From Chlorobiota bacterium (GTDB taxonomy: Bacteria > Bacteroidota > Ignavibacteria > OLB7), in the NCBI GenBank assembly GCA_021296135.1, contig JAGWAZ010000009.1, positions 20,530-66,450 of the forward strand: a DNA stretch of 45,921 bases, given 5' to 3'. Position numbers and translations under genes: made by a program. Shown piece by piece: positions 1-7,363 of this stretch. Within the stretch, counting starts at the first letter, position 1. Every line of letters begins with the position of its first letter. The notes beneath the pieces were generated by a model. It made no database searches. It saw only the letters and a list, made by a program, of their open reading frames with translations, and was not told the origin of the DNA.

Positions 1-13
1 TCGAAGCTCAGGA

Positions 14-115
14 TGACGCATTACTGCGCAAGGAGCTTTGCACAAATAGAACCATATAGAGCTTGAATGGTAATGTTTAGGGACGGCGAAATAATATGCT
101 GTTGAGAACATAGCC
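14..115 (+). repeat. Dispersed intergenic repeat, family A, copy 1
   Basis: About 100 bases running from the segment TGACGCATTACTGC to GAACATAGCC recur at 35514-35617 in the same orientation, with scattered substitutions and one- or two-base indels. Both copies follow a stretch related to the TTCGAC/GCTCAGG palindromic motif. The sequence lies outside recognised genes in both places, although here it provides the 3' half of a small minus-strand reading frame. No transposase is nearby, so it looks like a non-autonomous or relic element. Function is unknown. Confidence 0.75.
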
Positions 116-221
116 TTTCTTGATACAACATGCCGGTGATTGAAAGGATCCCGCCAAGCTCCATCAACAGTTCCAGAGTCTCCCGGTCTGCCCGAGCTGT
201 CAAGGCATCGTAATGCTTCAT
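21..221 (-). CDS. Small hypothetical protein, possibly truncated by a repeat
   Basis: A 66-residue frame starts with ATG only 11 bases after the stop of the upstream M28 peptidase gene, with a purine-rich GAGAAAAG stretch before it. The first 35 or so residues look protein-like (charged helix, then a hydrophobic ELGGILSITGML segment). The rest is read from the dispersed repeat at 14-115, so the natural C-terminus may have been lost. I do not recognise a family. It could be a small operon partner of the peptidase or a chance frame. Confidence 0.3.
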   Translation of the reverse strand: MKHYDALTARADRETLELLMELGGILSITGMLYQERLCSQQHIISPSLNITIQALYGSICAKLLAQ

Positions 222-232
222 CAGTTCTTTTC

Positions 233-1279
233 TCAGGAAGGTTGTGTCTGGTTCAGTTCGGCTGGAATAAGCTTGTAGATTGTGTAGACCAGGAGCTTTC
301 CGACCTGCTCTAACGTTTCGACCCCGATATTGTCCATCGTGTCCTTGTGTGTATGCCAGTATCGGCGACGGGGATCGGGAGAGTTGTGTCCGACAAGGTC
401 GGTGTCAATGATGTCTATTGTCGGTATTCTTGCTATCTGATTGAGCATAAGATGGTCATCCTCAATGGAAGAGCCGTATCGTTGTTTGAACTTGCTCAAT
501 CCGAGGTGAGCCGCAGCGCTCCATATTTTTTCTACAACGGCAGATGCATATTGCATCGAATGTCCTTCTTTCGGGAACTCCGCATCCTTGTCTCCGACCA
601 TGTCGAGCAGCATACCAAATATCGGCTGGTAGCCTGCAGGTAAGTTCTGTGAGAAGTAACGAGAGCCGAGAAAGTACTGTTGGGTACCATCAATGCGTGA
701 GTGACCATAATCCTCACCATCAAACAACAGAATATCGATACCGATGGGTTGGGAATTTTCTTTAAGAATGCGGGCTAACTCCAGCAAAACACCGACACCA
801 CTTCCTCCATCGTTTGCGGCAAGGATTGGCTGGTTTTGCCTGCTGCTATCGGGATCCCAGTCGGCTCTCGGACGTGAGTCCCAGTGAGCACAGAGAAGGA
901 TTCTCGTAGTAGCCTGCAAATTGAACGAAGCGACAATGTTTGTCAGATTCAACAGGGTGCCGTTATATCCTGTATGGGTGAACTTCTGTGGACGAACCTC
1001 ATCAGCATATTTGCCAAGCTCTTCCAGGTAGTAAGCAATTGCTTTCTGTGCTCCGGGTGAATTTGGCTCTCGCGTACCAAACGTAACCTGTTTTGCAATG
1101 TGGTCGTAAGCAGCTTGTGCCGAAAAGGAAGGTATGCCGGCTGGATCGGGGAGAAGGTTGGAGATGGACGTTGTATCTGTTCGGTTAGCCTGCGGATCGA
1201 CATCCTCCGGACAGCCCGCTATAAACGGGACAAGAAATAAGAGGATGAAAATGTTCATCATGATTGAACGATGTGCCAC
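233..1279 (-). CDS. M28 family zinc peptidase / glutaminyl-peptide cyclotransferase-like lipoprotein
   Basis: The protein is a predicted extracytoplasmic zinc-dependent aminopeptidase or glutaminyl cyclase of the M28 fold. Visible metal-site motifs, in order, are AHWDSRP, AANDGGSG, FDGEDYG, LDMVGDKD and a late HTHKDTMDN, which match the H-D-E-D/E-H ligand pattern of the family. I start it at GTG 1279 because GGAG lies five bases upstream. This leaves a short basic N-terminus, a hydrophobic stretch and the lipobox IAGC with Cys at residue 23, so a lipoprotein is predicted. The frame is open further upstream to 1342, and ATGs at 1261/1258 are alternatives. The length of about 348 residues suits secreted QC-like M28 proteins of Bacteroidota. 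Cyclase and peptidase activity cannot be separated from sequence alone. Confidence 0.88.
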   Translation of the reverse strand: MAHRSIMMNIFILLFLVPFIAGCPEDVDPQANRTDTTSISNLLPDPAGIPSFSAQAAYDHIAKQVTFGTREPNSPGAQKAIAYYLEELGKYADEVRPQKFTHTGYNGTLLNLTNIVASFNLQATTRILLCAHWDSRPRADWDPDSSRQNQPILAANDGGSGVGVLLELARILKENSQPIGIDILLFDGEDYGHSRIDGTQQYFLGSRYFSQNLPAGYQPIFGMLLDMVGDKDAEFPKEGHSMQYASAVVEKIWSAAAHLGLSKFKQRYGSSIEDDHLMLNQIARIPTIDIIDTDLVGHNSPDPRRRYWHTHKDTMDNIGVETLEQVGKLLVYTIYKLIPAELNQTQPS

Positions 1280-1430
1280 GTGATCTCCGATTCTATTTAG
1301 GTTCAGGTAATGAAAAGCTTGCTTAAACGTATATGAACCCACTTCACTGCGTGTGAGATTTTACTGCTAAGATAGCAAGTTCGGTATCCCCGAATTATTC
1401 TTTTCGGATTCCATCTTGCATCTTCTTATT

Positions 1431-1458
1431 TTGACTTCAATGAATGAGATTGTAACAA
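1431..1458 (+). promoter_or_regulatory. Candidate sigma70-like promoter
   Basis: TTGACT (1431-1436) and TAACAA (1453-1458) are separated by 16 bases, about 20 bases ahead of the YtxH start at 1479. The match is to the general bacterial consensus. Bacteroidota often use a different -7/-33 pattern, so this is only a candidate. Confidence 0.3.
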
Positions 1459-1478
1459 TAACCAGGGGGATATGAGAT

Positions 1479-1949
1479 ATGGCATCTATGAGAGATTATC
1501 ATGATGAGTCGAGCTCGTCGTACGGCAAAGGAATGCTGATAGGTTTGCTAACCGGTGGAGCACTCGGCGCTGCGTTGGCTCTACTCTATGCGCCGAAAAG
1601 CGGACGTGAATTACGAGCCGATCTTGCCGAGAAGACCAACACGTACGTCGACAAAACCGGAGACGCAATTAACAACGCATCGGAAAAGGCACGCCAGATA
1701 GTCAACGATGGACGGCAGCGTGCGGAGCACATTATTGAGGATGCTCGGGAAAAAGCATCATCATTGCTAAGTGATGCTGAAAGAATTGTCAACGATGCAC
1801 GGGCGAAGGCACAGGAGACTGCTAACAAGGCACAATCGGATGTTAAAGATCAGGCCGGAAAAGTAGCCAACGCCACCAGGTCCGGAATGAAAGCATTCAA
1901 AGATGAATTGAAATCGGATCCTAAGCCACCGATTGCCGGAGGAACCTGA
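1479..1949 (+). CDS. YtxH domain-containing protein
   Basis: This 156-residue protein has a short polar N-terminus, one glycine/alanine-rich membrane segment (about residues 19-37) followed directly by the YtxH signature YAPKSGRELR, then a long alanine-, lysine- and aspartate-rich helix predicted to form a coiled coil or amphipathic rod. The family is linked to general stress and envelope functions, but its biochemical role is not established. ATG 1479 is preceded by a strong AGGGGGA ribosome site. It is followed by a DUF948 protein in the same direction, a pairing common in YtxH operons, and a second YtxH-type gene lies at 20312. Confidence 0.88.
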   Translation: MASMRDYHDESSSSYGKGMLIGLLTGGALGAALALLYAPKSGRELRADLAEKTNTYVDKTGDAINNASEKARQIVNDGRQRAEHIIEDAREKASSLLSDAERIVNDARAKAQETANKAQSDVKDQAGKVANATRSGMKAFKDELKSDPKPPIAGGT

Positions 1950-2002
1950 GCTGCCGATCAACCAAAATCATTATTTTACTCACATTATCATGGAGTTGAA
2001 AA

Positions 2003-2464
2003 ATGGAGATAGCAGATCTTCTCTACATAGCCGGAGCAATCGCGCTTCTTGCGCTTGGGGGACTTTCCATCTACCTGATAACTTTTTTCAGGGAGACAAA
2101 AGGTCTGATTGCTAATGCAAGCACAACGTTGAATGATCTTTCCGATCAACTTAACACCCAACTTCAGAGCGTTGATAGTATAGTCAAGAATGTCAACAAG
2201 TTGACTGATGATCTGACCGAGGTTGTTGATGATGTTACAGATGTCATTCATGAGGGACGAAACGTAGTTGTCAGTTTGCTTGAGTTTGAACAGAGACTGC
2301 AGCGGACTGTTCAGGAACCAATCATTGAAGTTGTCTCAGTTTTTTCAGCCCTTGGCAAAGGGATAAAAGCTTTTCGGTTGAAGCTGGCGCACAAGGTAGA
2401 GCAGAGTATGACAAAGAATGGTCTCTCTCACGATCATGAAACGACTGCAGAGTTGGAGGCTTAG
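2003..2464 (+). CDS. DUF948 domain-containing membrane protein
   Basis: The protein has 153 residues. A single N-terminal transmembrane helix (about residues 6-28) is followed by a heptad-like coiled coil rich in N/D/V/L (NDLSDQLNTQL, VDDVTDVIHEG), the usual architecture of DUF948 proteins, which are often encoded next to YtxH genes as here. A GGAG site lies seven bases before the ATG. It ends 22 bases before a strong terminator hairpin, so YtxH-DUF948 appears to be a two-gene unit. Function is unknown; the context suggests envelope stress or cell-surface organisation. Confidence 0.82.
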   Translation: MEIADLLYIAGAIALLALGGLSIYLITFFRETKGLIANASTTLNDLSDQLNTQLQSVDSIVKNVNKLTDDLTEVVDDVTDVIHEGRNVVVSLLEFEQRLQRTVQEPIIEVVSVFSALGKGIKAFRLKLAHKVEQSMTKNGLSHDHETTAELEA

Positions 2465-2486
2465 AACAATCCTTTCAATTCTCTTT

Positions 2487-2530
2487 GAGCAGGGGCATGA
2501 AATTGGTATCATGTCCCTGCTCTCTTTTTA
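2487..2530 (+). terminator. Strong intrinsic terminator after the YtxH-DUF948 unit
   Basis: Arms at 2487-2499 (GAGCAGGGGCATG) and 2510-2522 (CATGTCCCTGCTC) form a 13-bp stem with one G-T wobble and a 10-base loop, followed by TCTTTTTA. The U-tract ends right at the first possible start codon of the pantothenate kinase gene (TTG 2531, ATG 2540). Confidence 0.9.
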
Positions 2531-3253
2531 TTGACCACGATGCTCTATCTCGAAATAGGCAATACGACACTCAAACTGGCGCAACGTACGCCGGAGGGAA
2601 CGTTCCAGATAACCCGCTTCACGGACCTCGATTCCCTTCGTGCCGAGATTCCGTTGGAGGCATCTCTGCTGGTTGCCCCGATTGCCGAAGAAAGGGGGGA
2701 GGCGATCACTAACGCCCTTCAGGATCACGCCCATGTTTCCGTTCTTCATCGAGATTTGTTCTTCGACTTTATCGGAGAGAGTTACGATACTCCTGATACC
2801 CTTGGACTCGATCGTATCCTGAATCTCTATGCTCTTCATCGAGATGGGGTTGTGATTTCCTGCGGAACGGCAATCACTATCGACGCTCTCTCTAGAGGAA
2901 AACCTTTCTGGGGAGCTATCATGCCCGGATTCCGAACAGCCTCTGAAGGCTTGTCCGCACATGCTCCAGTCCTGCCTGTCATATCAGTTGATGATTTGGG
3001 GCCAATTCCTGCACGGACATCACGAGGCGCGCTGGCTAACGGCATAATATGGGGTACTGTTATCGGAGTACAAGGACTGGCCCTGACTCTTGCACAGGGG
3101 ACAGGTCTGCCAGAGGACGTGCCGGTTATAGTTACCGGTGGTGAGGCAGAGATAATGACTAAGCTTTGGTTATCAGACTACGACCTTTTGGTAGAGTCTG
3201 CGCTTTTGTTCGAAGGCATGGAGCGCAAAGCACAATCCGCCGCGGCGATATAA
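2531..3253 (+). CDS. coaX: Type III pantothenate kinase (divergent)
   Basis: The enzyme is predicted to phosphorylate pantothenate in the first step of coenzyme A synthesis. The order of motifs fits CoaX: an N-terminal nucleotide loop (LEIGNTTLK), the pantothenate/catalytic motif DTLGLDR, the second phosphate motif (ISCGTAITID), MPGF, and VTGGEAE near the C-terminus. Two usually acidic positions differ: the first Asp of DxGNT is Glu, and the Asp before xGTA is Ser. The Asp of GLDR is kept. The length of about 240 residues is slightly short for the family. The start is TTG 2531 or ATG 2540; ATG 2540 gives the usual MLYL-type N-terminus. No ribosome site is visible because a terminator hairpin fills the leader. 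It converges on kynU. Activity is likely but the substitutions leave doubt. Confidence 0.85.
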   Translation: MTTMLYLEIGNTTLKLAQRTPEGTFQITRFTDLDSLRAEIPLEASLLVAPIAEERGEAITNALQDHAHVSVLHRDLFFDFIGESYDTPDTLGLDRILNLYALHRDGVVISCGTAITIDALSRGKPFWGAIMPGFRTASEGLSAHAPVLPVISVDDLGPIPARTSRGALANGIIWGTVIGVQGLALTLAQGTGLPEDVPVIVTGGEAEIMTKLWLSDYDLLVESALLFEGMERKAQSAAAI

Positions 3254-3347
3254 AGGGGGGAAGGAGTGGTTCATTTGTAAAATGTAGGTTCCAAAGAGCC
3301 CGAATTCAACTCTGAAGTGCAACGGCTGGAGAAGAGGAGGTAGATCC

Positions 3348-4619
3348 TTACACAAACTTCTGAAGTACCTCCACAAACCTCCACACATCCTCAAACGTGT
3401 TGTACATCGGAACCGGCGCAACCCGGATAACCTCGGGACCGCGGTAGTCTGCGATGACTCCCTTGTTCTGGAGTTCACCAACGATCCGTTTTGCATTACC
3501 ACCTATACGTATTGAAAGCTGACAGCCCCGTTGCGTTGGATCCTTTGGTGTTAGAATTTCGAATCCTTCATTCCCTTGCAGCAGGTGTTCAAGGAAACCG
3601 GTCAATTTTTCTGACTTCTCTCGAAGACCTTTCATGCCAACACGGTCAAAGAGTTGCAGTGCGGCCCAGTGGGCGGCCATTGGAAGGATTTGTGCGTTCG
3701 AAAGTTGCCATCCTCCGGCCCCGCGATGCGGTACAAACTCGGAAGGCATCTCGAACCGCGTAGCAGGGTCGTTTCCCCACCATCCGGCAAAACGTGGTAG
3801 CTCAGGGTTGAAGGCATGGCGTTCATGCACGAAACATCCACTGACGCCACCTGGACCCGAATTCATGTACTTGTAAGTGCACCAGACTGCAAAGTCGACA
3901 TTCCAGTCGTGCAGGTTCAGAAGAAGGTTTCCAGCCCCATGTGCCAGATCAAAACCAACGAGGCATCCCTTCGCATGACCAGCGGCAGTAATCCGATCCA
4001 TCTCAAAGGCCTGGCCGGTATAATAGTTCACTCCACCAAGCATGACCAGCGCTATCTGTTCACCATCCCTTGCGAGAAACTCTTCGATGTCTTCAGTTCG
4101 TATAGTATTCTCTCCATCACGCGGCTTCAATTCAACTACTGCATCCTTTGGATCATAGCCATGAAAGCGAGCCTGACTGGCTACAGCATAACGGTCACTT
4201 GGAAAGGCATTCTCTTCGATCACAATCTTGTATCGTTCTTGTGTTGGACGGTAGAAGGAGACCATCATCAGGTGAAGGTTTGTTGTGAGAGTGTTCATCA
4301 CAACTACTTCTATCGGTTTTGCGCCCACGACACGGGATTCCGGCTCAGCAAACATCTCGTGGTAGCTGTACCATGGATATGTCGCCTCGACGTGTCCCTC
4401 CACAGCATAGGTTTGCCAGTCCTTCAACTCCTGCTTGATCATTCGAAATGTTGATTTGGGCTGAAGTCCGAGCGAGTTGCCGGTGAAGTACATCAGGTCG
4501 TTCCCCTGATTGTCTTTCGGTATGTAGTACTCGTCACGATACTCTGCCAGAGGATCGACCCGATCCATTTCCTGTGCGTAGTCGAGTGTGCGTTCGTGTG
4601 TTGTTGCGGTCTCTGTCAT
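3348..4619 (-). CDS. kynU: Kynureninase
   Basis: PLP-dependent hydrolysis of kynurenine or 3-hydroxykynurenine to (3-hydroxy)anthranilate plus alanine. The protein has 423 residues, the usual family length. Visible landmarks are YFTGNSLGL near residues 44-52, VVMNTLTTNLH (about 106-116), the cofactor-contacting FDLAHGAGN (about 223-231), and the Schiff-base lysine in CTYKYMNSGPGG (Lys250). It is the last gene of the minus-strand kyn operon and is about 370 bases downstream of the formamidase-like gene. Its own promoter in that gap is possible but not visible. With 3-hydroxyanthranilate dioxygenase in the same cluster, the physiological substrate is probably 3-hydroxykynurenine. Confidence 0.96.
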   Translation of the reverse strand: MTETATTHERTLDYAQEMDRVDPLAEYRDEYYIPKDNQGNDLMYFTGNSLGLQPKSTFRMIKQELKDWQTYAVEGHVEATYPWYSYHEMFAEPESRVVGAKPIEVVVMNTLTTNLHLMMVSFYRPTQERYKIVIEENAFPSDRYAVASQARFHGYDPKDAVVELKPRDGENTIRTEDIEEFLARDGEQIALVMLGGVNYYTGQAFEMDRITAAGHAKGCLVGFDLAHGAGNLLLNLHDWNVDFAVWCTYKYMNSGPGGVSGCFVHERHAFNPELPRFAGWWGNDPATRFEMPSEFVPHRGAGGWQLSNAQILPMAAHWAALQLFDRVGMKGLREKSEKLTGFLEHLLQGNEGFEILTPKDPTQRGCQLSIRIGGNAKRIVGELQNKGVIADYRGPEVIRVAPVPMYNTFEDVWRFVEVLQKFV

Positions 4620-4993
4620 TTCGGTTTCTCTTCACGGAATCTTGTTCGTGGTCCCTGCAAAAGTAATAAGGGAGGGCGACTACCCCACCCCTTTCGTGTC
4701 TCTTTGTGTTCTTTAAGCCTTGTTGGTAATCACCACGAAGAAAAAGGGTGGAGGTAAGCAATGCTTAGCAGTGTGCCGGAGCCATAACGTTACGATACAC
4801 ACATGTCAGTGGCAGAAGTCTTGCGTGCGGGGCCGATCGAAAATCTTTGCACCAATAATGTCATCGGCCATAGAACAAGCACACACAAAGGACCTTAATA
4901 AACTGAGGCAGATACTTGAGGCAGATACTCGAAAAAAGAGATTGACAAACAACTGTTGATGACCTCAGGAGGAGCATAGCAACGATTCAAAGT
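4620..4993. other. Gene-poor gap between kynU and the cyclase gene
   Basis: About 370 bases separate two genes transcribed in the same direction. A short plus-strand frame (ATG 4858, about 33 codons, lysine/glutamate-rich) contains an imperfect direct repeat GAGGCAGATACT; it has no recognisable family and I do not call it a gene. No terminator hairpin or convincing promoter was seen. The length is unusual for the interior of an operon and may reflect loss of a gene. Confidence 0.5.
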
Positions 4994-5770
4994 CTAACTC
5001 ATTATTGCCCTGAATAACAACGGCCTCGACGGCGCTGCATCAAGCGCAAAGGGTGGGACCTGAAGGTTCAGCAGGTAGAGTCCATCTTCAACCTTATCAG
5101 GGACATAAATCATCTCGGTAATTGTTCTTCCATCACTTGTGTCACCTTCAATCGAACCAGTTTCCGGCAGGTTCCAGAAAATGCGATGAGCGGTCAACAA
5201 GGGATCGTCCTCACGATCGAGTGAGGGGAGATCAACGAGAAGGTGTTGAACTCCAAGCTCTCGGATGTATCGAGCAGCATCAGGGAACAGGTAGGGTGGG
5301 TTGTGTCCAGACCACTCAGCATGAGGTTTGGAGTCGTTGTTTGGAAGCGTGCGAACGATGAGTCCCTCGATATTCGAGTATCGATTTTTGAGTGTCGAAC
5401 GAAGAGCATCCGGGGTAACAGATTGGTTTCCGTCTTTGTCTTGCTCAAGGTGGATTGAGATCAGAAGTGCAGGAATGAAGCCGTCACGTAGTACTCGGTT
5501 AATGTAGATTCGATTTGTGCTTAGGTGGCCAACGCATTCGGTATGCGTACCGTTGCCGTGGGGATTCAATGTGACGGTTTCACAATTACAGCTTCCTCCT
5601 TGTCGAGTGTCTCCGATAAAATCACCCCCTCTGGCAACCACAGCTTCGGCTCTTGGTAGGTAAAACGCATTTGGTTGCTCGTTTCCAAATCTCAACGGAA
5701 TAGAGATATCGATAGGCCGTGAAGTGTCAGCGATGTAGAGAGAGTCATTTATGGTGAACGAGAGTTGCAA
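4994..5770 (-). CDS. Cyclase-family protein, probable kynurenine formamidase
   Basis: The protein is predicted to hydrolyse N-formylkynurenine to kynurenine, a role inferred from the operon. It carries the metal motif of the cyclase family (PF04199) as HGNGTHTECVGH, with ligand candidates His71, His76 and His82 and a Glu where many members have Asp. I start it at TTG 5770, giving MQLSFTIND..., because GAGG lies eight bases upstream and homologous proteins begin with a similar strand before the conserved PIDISIPL. The frame is open to a TTG at 5860, but that extension overlaps the neighbouring pseudogene. The start codon lies inside the left arm of a 12-bp inverted repeat (5767-5778). This is the longer Bacteroidota-type cyclase, not the short KynB of proteobacteria, so the substrate is not certain. 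Confidence 0.75.
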   Translation of the reverse strand: MQLSFTINDSLYIADTSRPIDISIPLRFGNEQPNAFYLPRAEAVVARGGDFIGDTRQGGSCNCETVTLNPHGNGTHTECVGHLSTNRIYINRVLRDGFIPALLISIHLEQDKDGNQSVTPDALRSTLKNRYSNIEGLIVRTLPNNDSKPHAEWSGHNPPYLFPDAARYIRELGVQHLLVDLPSLDREDDPLLTAHRIFWNLPETGSIEGDTSDGRTITEMIYVPDKVEDGLYLLNLQVPPFALDAAPSRPLLFRAIMS

Positions 5771-5778
5771 TTTTCGAG
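5767..5778 (+). repeat. Left arm of 12-bp inverted repeat flanking the four-helix-bundle remnant
   Basis: GCAATTTTCGAG here is the exact reverse complement of CTCGAAAATTGC at 6249-6260. The two arms bracket the broken four-helix-bundle gene and fill nearly the whole space between the ACMSD stop and the cyclase start. The TTG start of the cyclase gene (5768-5770) is inside this arm. Confidence 0.8.
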
Positions 5779-5819
5779 CCTCGATTTTCGATTTGCAAAT
5801 GTGCTTGACGAACGAATAA

Positions 5820-6173
5820 CTACCTGTTGTTTCGGGCAGTTTTTTTTGACTGAACAACAATTGCTGTTAGTTCATATGCTTCGCGGATCAATCTTTGAAT
5901 CTCTGCTTGTTCCACAGTCCATAGTTCATCAAAAAAGTTCCAGCCAGAATTGCGATTTATCCGCTTCCTCTTTTAAATTCCAAGCTTTGCAATGAAGTCT
6001 GCTCTTGATTTTCCTCTACAGGCTGCACGATAGTTCGCGCCAACGGAAGTTCCGTTTCTCAGCAACTGCCTGCCAAGAGCCCAATACTCAGGTTTGCTCG
6101 GCAGTTTTGAACAAAAGTGAGTAATATCAAGAGCAAACTTCTTTGTTCTTTTCTTCGAGTCTCGTCGTTTCAT
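5820..6173 (-). pseudogene. Four-helix-bundle protein (23S rRNA IVP-like), frameshifted
   Basis: The first 66 codons from ATG 6173 encode the start of a four-helix-bundle protein, with recognisable pieces such as LPSKPEYWALGRQLLRNGTS and GANYRAACRGKSRADFIAKLGI. The frame then stops at 5973-5975. Adding one base there continues the family pattern in another frame (KEEADKSQFWLELF). Removing one base from the A6 run at 5931-5936 restores the first register through DELWTVEQAEIQRLIREAY to a natural TAG at 5820-5822. The gene therefore carries compensating -1 and +1 shifts, or sequencing indels. The family is best known from intervening sequences in 23S rRNA genes and has no assigned activity. It interrupts the kyn operon and is bounded by a 12-bp inverted repeat. 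Confidence 0.8.
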
Positions 6174-6248
6174 CAGGGCAATACGGGTTGATATTGGTGA
6201 GCCTAAATTCTATGTAGGGAAAAGTATCTATATCATACAAACAATTCA

Positions 6249-6260
6249 CTCGAAAATTGC
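6249..6260 (+). repeat. Right arm of 12-bp inverted repeat flanking the four-helix-bundle remnant
   Basis: CTCGAAAATTGC is the perfect inverted partner of 5767-5778. It lies six bases beyond the ACMSD stop codon (6267-6269), on the far side of the four-helix-bundle remnant. Confidence 0.8.
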
Positions 6261-6266
6261 CATTCG

Positions 6267-7310
6267 TCACTCTTGACTCGACATTCGGAAATTATTGGCC
6301 ACTCGCACTTCATCACTCGACATTCCAAGCCAATCAAGTGCTGTTTTCCAAAGCAACCGTTCTTTCGCTTCTTGTGTTAGTTCGCTCATTTCTTCAATCA
6401 TTTTTCCAGGGTGGTGCTCACCAAGTGGAAACGGATAATCGCTGCCGAGCATGATCCGTTTCTCACCAATCAAATCGAGCATGTAGTGAAGTGCTGTTGG
6501 ATCGTGGACGAGTGAGTCGAAATAAAGCACCGGCAGATACTCATGTGGTTCGGTTGTTGTGTGGAGCTGCACCAGATCGGGGCGAACGTGGAATCCATGT
6601 TCGATACGACCAAGTGTAATCGGAAAAGATCCACCACCATGAGCAAAGCAGAAACGGAGATTCGGGTAACGATCGAGAACTCCGCCAAACATAACCGAAC
6701 AGATAGCCCGTGAAGTCTCGGCCGGCATTCCGACAAGCCAGGGAAGCCAGTACTTTCGCATCTCATCCTTTCCCATCATATCCCAGGGGTGGACGAAGAT
6801 GGCGGCATCAAGCTCTTCGGCCGCCATATAGAACGGCTCGAACGATTCGAAGTCAAGATTCCAGTCGTTGACATGCGAACCGATTTCGACTCCTTGCAGG
6901 CCAAGCTCTTTCACACACCGCTCTAACTCTTTGGCTGCAAGATCAGGCGCTTGCATCGGTAGCGTTGCCAAACCGATAAATCTGTCGGGATAGTCGGTGC
7001 AGAGGCTTGCGATGTGATCGTTCAGGATACGACAGAGATCAAGTGTATCCTCAGGCTTGGCCCAGTAGCTGAACATGACAGGGACAGTGGAAAGCACCTG
7101 TATATCAACACCGGTGGCATCACATTCGCTCATTCTTGTAACCGGGTCCCAGCAGTTGTCCTGAATCTCACGGAAGTGGCGTCCATCAATCATCATCCTT
7201 GCACGGCAAGGGGCATGGTGTTCGAGCTGCAGCCAACCACCATACCCATAACGCTCGCGCAGGTTCGGCCAGTTCTCCGGAAGGATGTGTGTGTGGACGT
7301 CGATCTTCAT
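6267..7310 (-). CDS. 2-amino-3-carboxymuconate-6-semialdehyde decarboxylase (ACMSD)
   Basis: A zinc-dependent amidohydrolase-fold decarboxylase that turns 2-amino-3-carboxymuconate semialdehyde into 2-aminomuconate semialdehyde, committing the pathway to catabolism rather than quinolinate/NAD synthesis. The residues I know for the human enzyme fall at the same numbers here: His6 and His8 (VHTHIL), Arg47, His174 (FVHPWD), Trp191, His224 (FAHGGG) and Asp291 (GSDYPFPLGE). The N-terminus MKIDVHTHILPENWPNLRER is also very close to that of the animal enzyme. Family synonyms in bacteria include nbaD. The C-terminus carries about 15 extra residues beyond the usual WLGM end, read from low-complexity GACTC-rich DNA next to the inverted repeat, so the stop may have been displaced by an insertion. 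Confidence 0.97.
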   Translation of the reverse strand: MKIDVHTHILPENWPNLRERYGYGGWLQLEHHAPCRARMMIDGRHFREIQDNCWDPVTRMSECDATGVDIQVLSTVPVMFSYWAKPEDTLDLCRILNDHIASLCTDYPDRFIGLATLPMQAPDLAAKELERCVKELGLQGVEIGSHVNDWNLDFESFEPFYMAAEELDAAIFVHPWDMMGKDEMRKYWLPWLVGMPAETSRAICSVMFGGVLDRYPNLRFCFAHGGGSFPITLGRIEHGFHVRPDLVQLHTTTEPHEYLPVLYFDSLVHDPTALHYMLDLIGEKRIMLGSDYPFPLGEHHPGKMIEEMSELTQEAKERLLWKTALDWLGMSSDEVRVANNFRMSSQE

Positions 7311-7363
7311 CTGTTCGTTCGAATGTTAGAAGGTTCGGGGCATAACACGCAAAAGCAAAATCA

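Noticed and set aside
4720-4959. 79-codon plus-strand frame in the kynU-cyclase gap
   Set aside because: There is no family match, no ribosome site, cysteine-rich random-looking N-terminal part, and an internal short direct repeat. It is kept only as a note on the gap.
5771-5860. Longer N-terminus for the cyclase-family protein
   Set aside because: The extra 30 codons overlap the end of the four-helix-bundle remnant in another frame and read through the inverted-repeat arm. The TTG at 5770 has a GAGG site and gives the family-like start.
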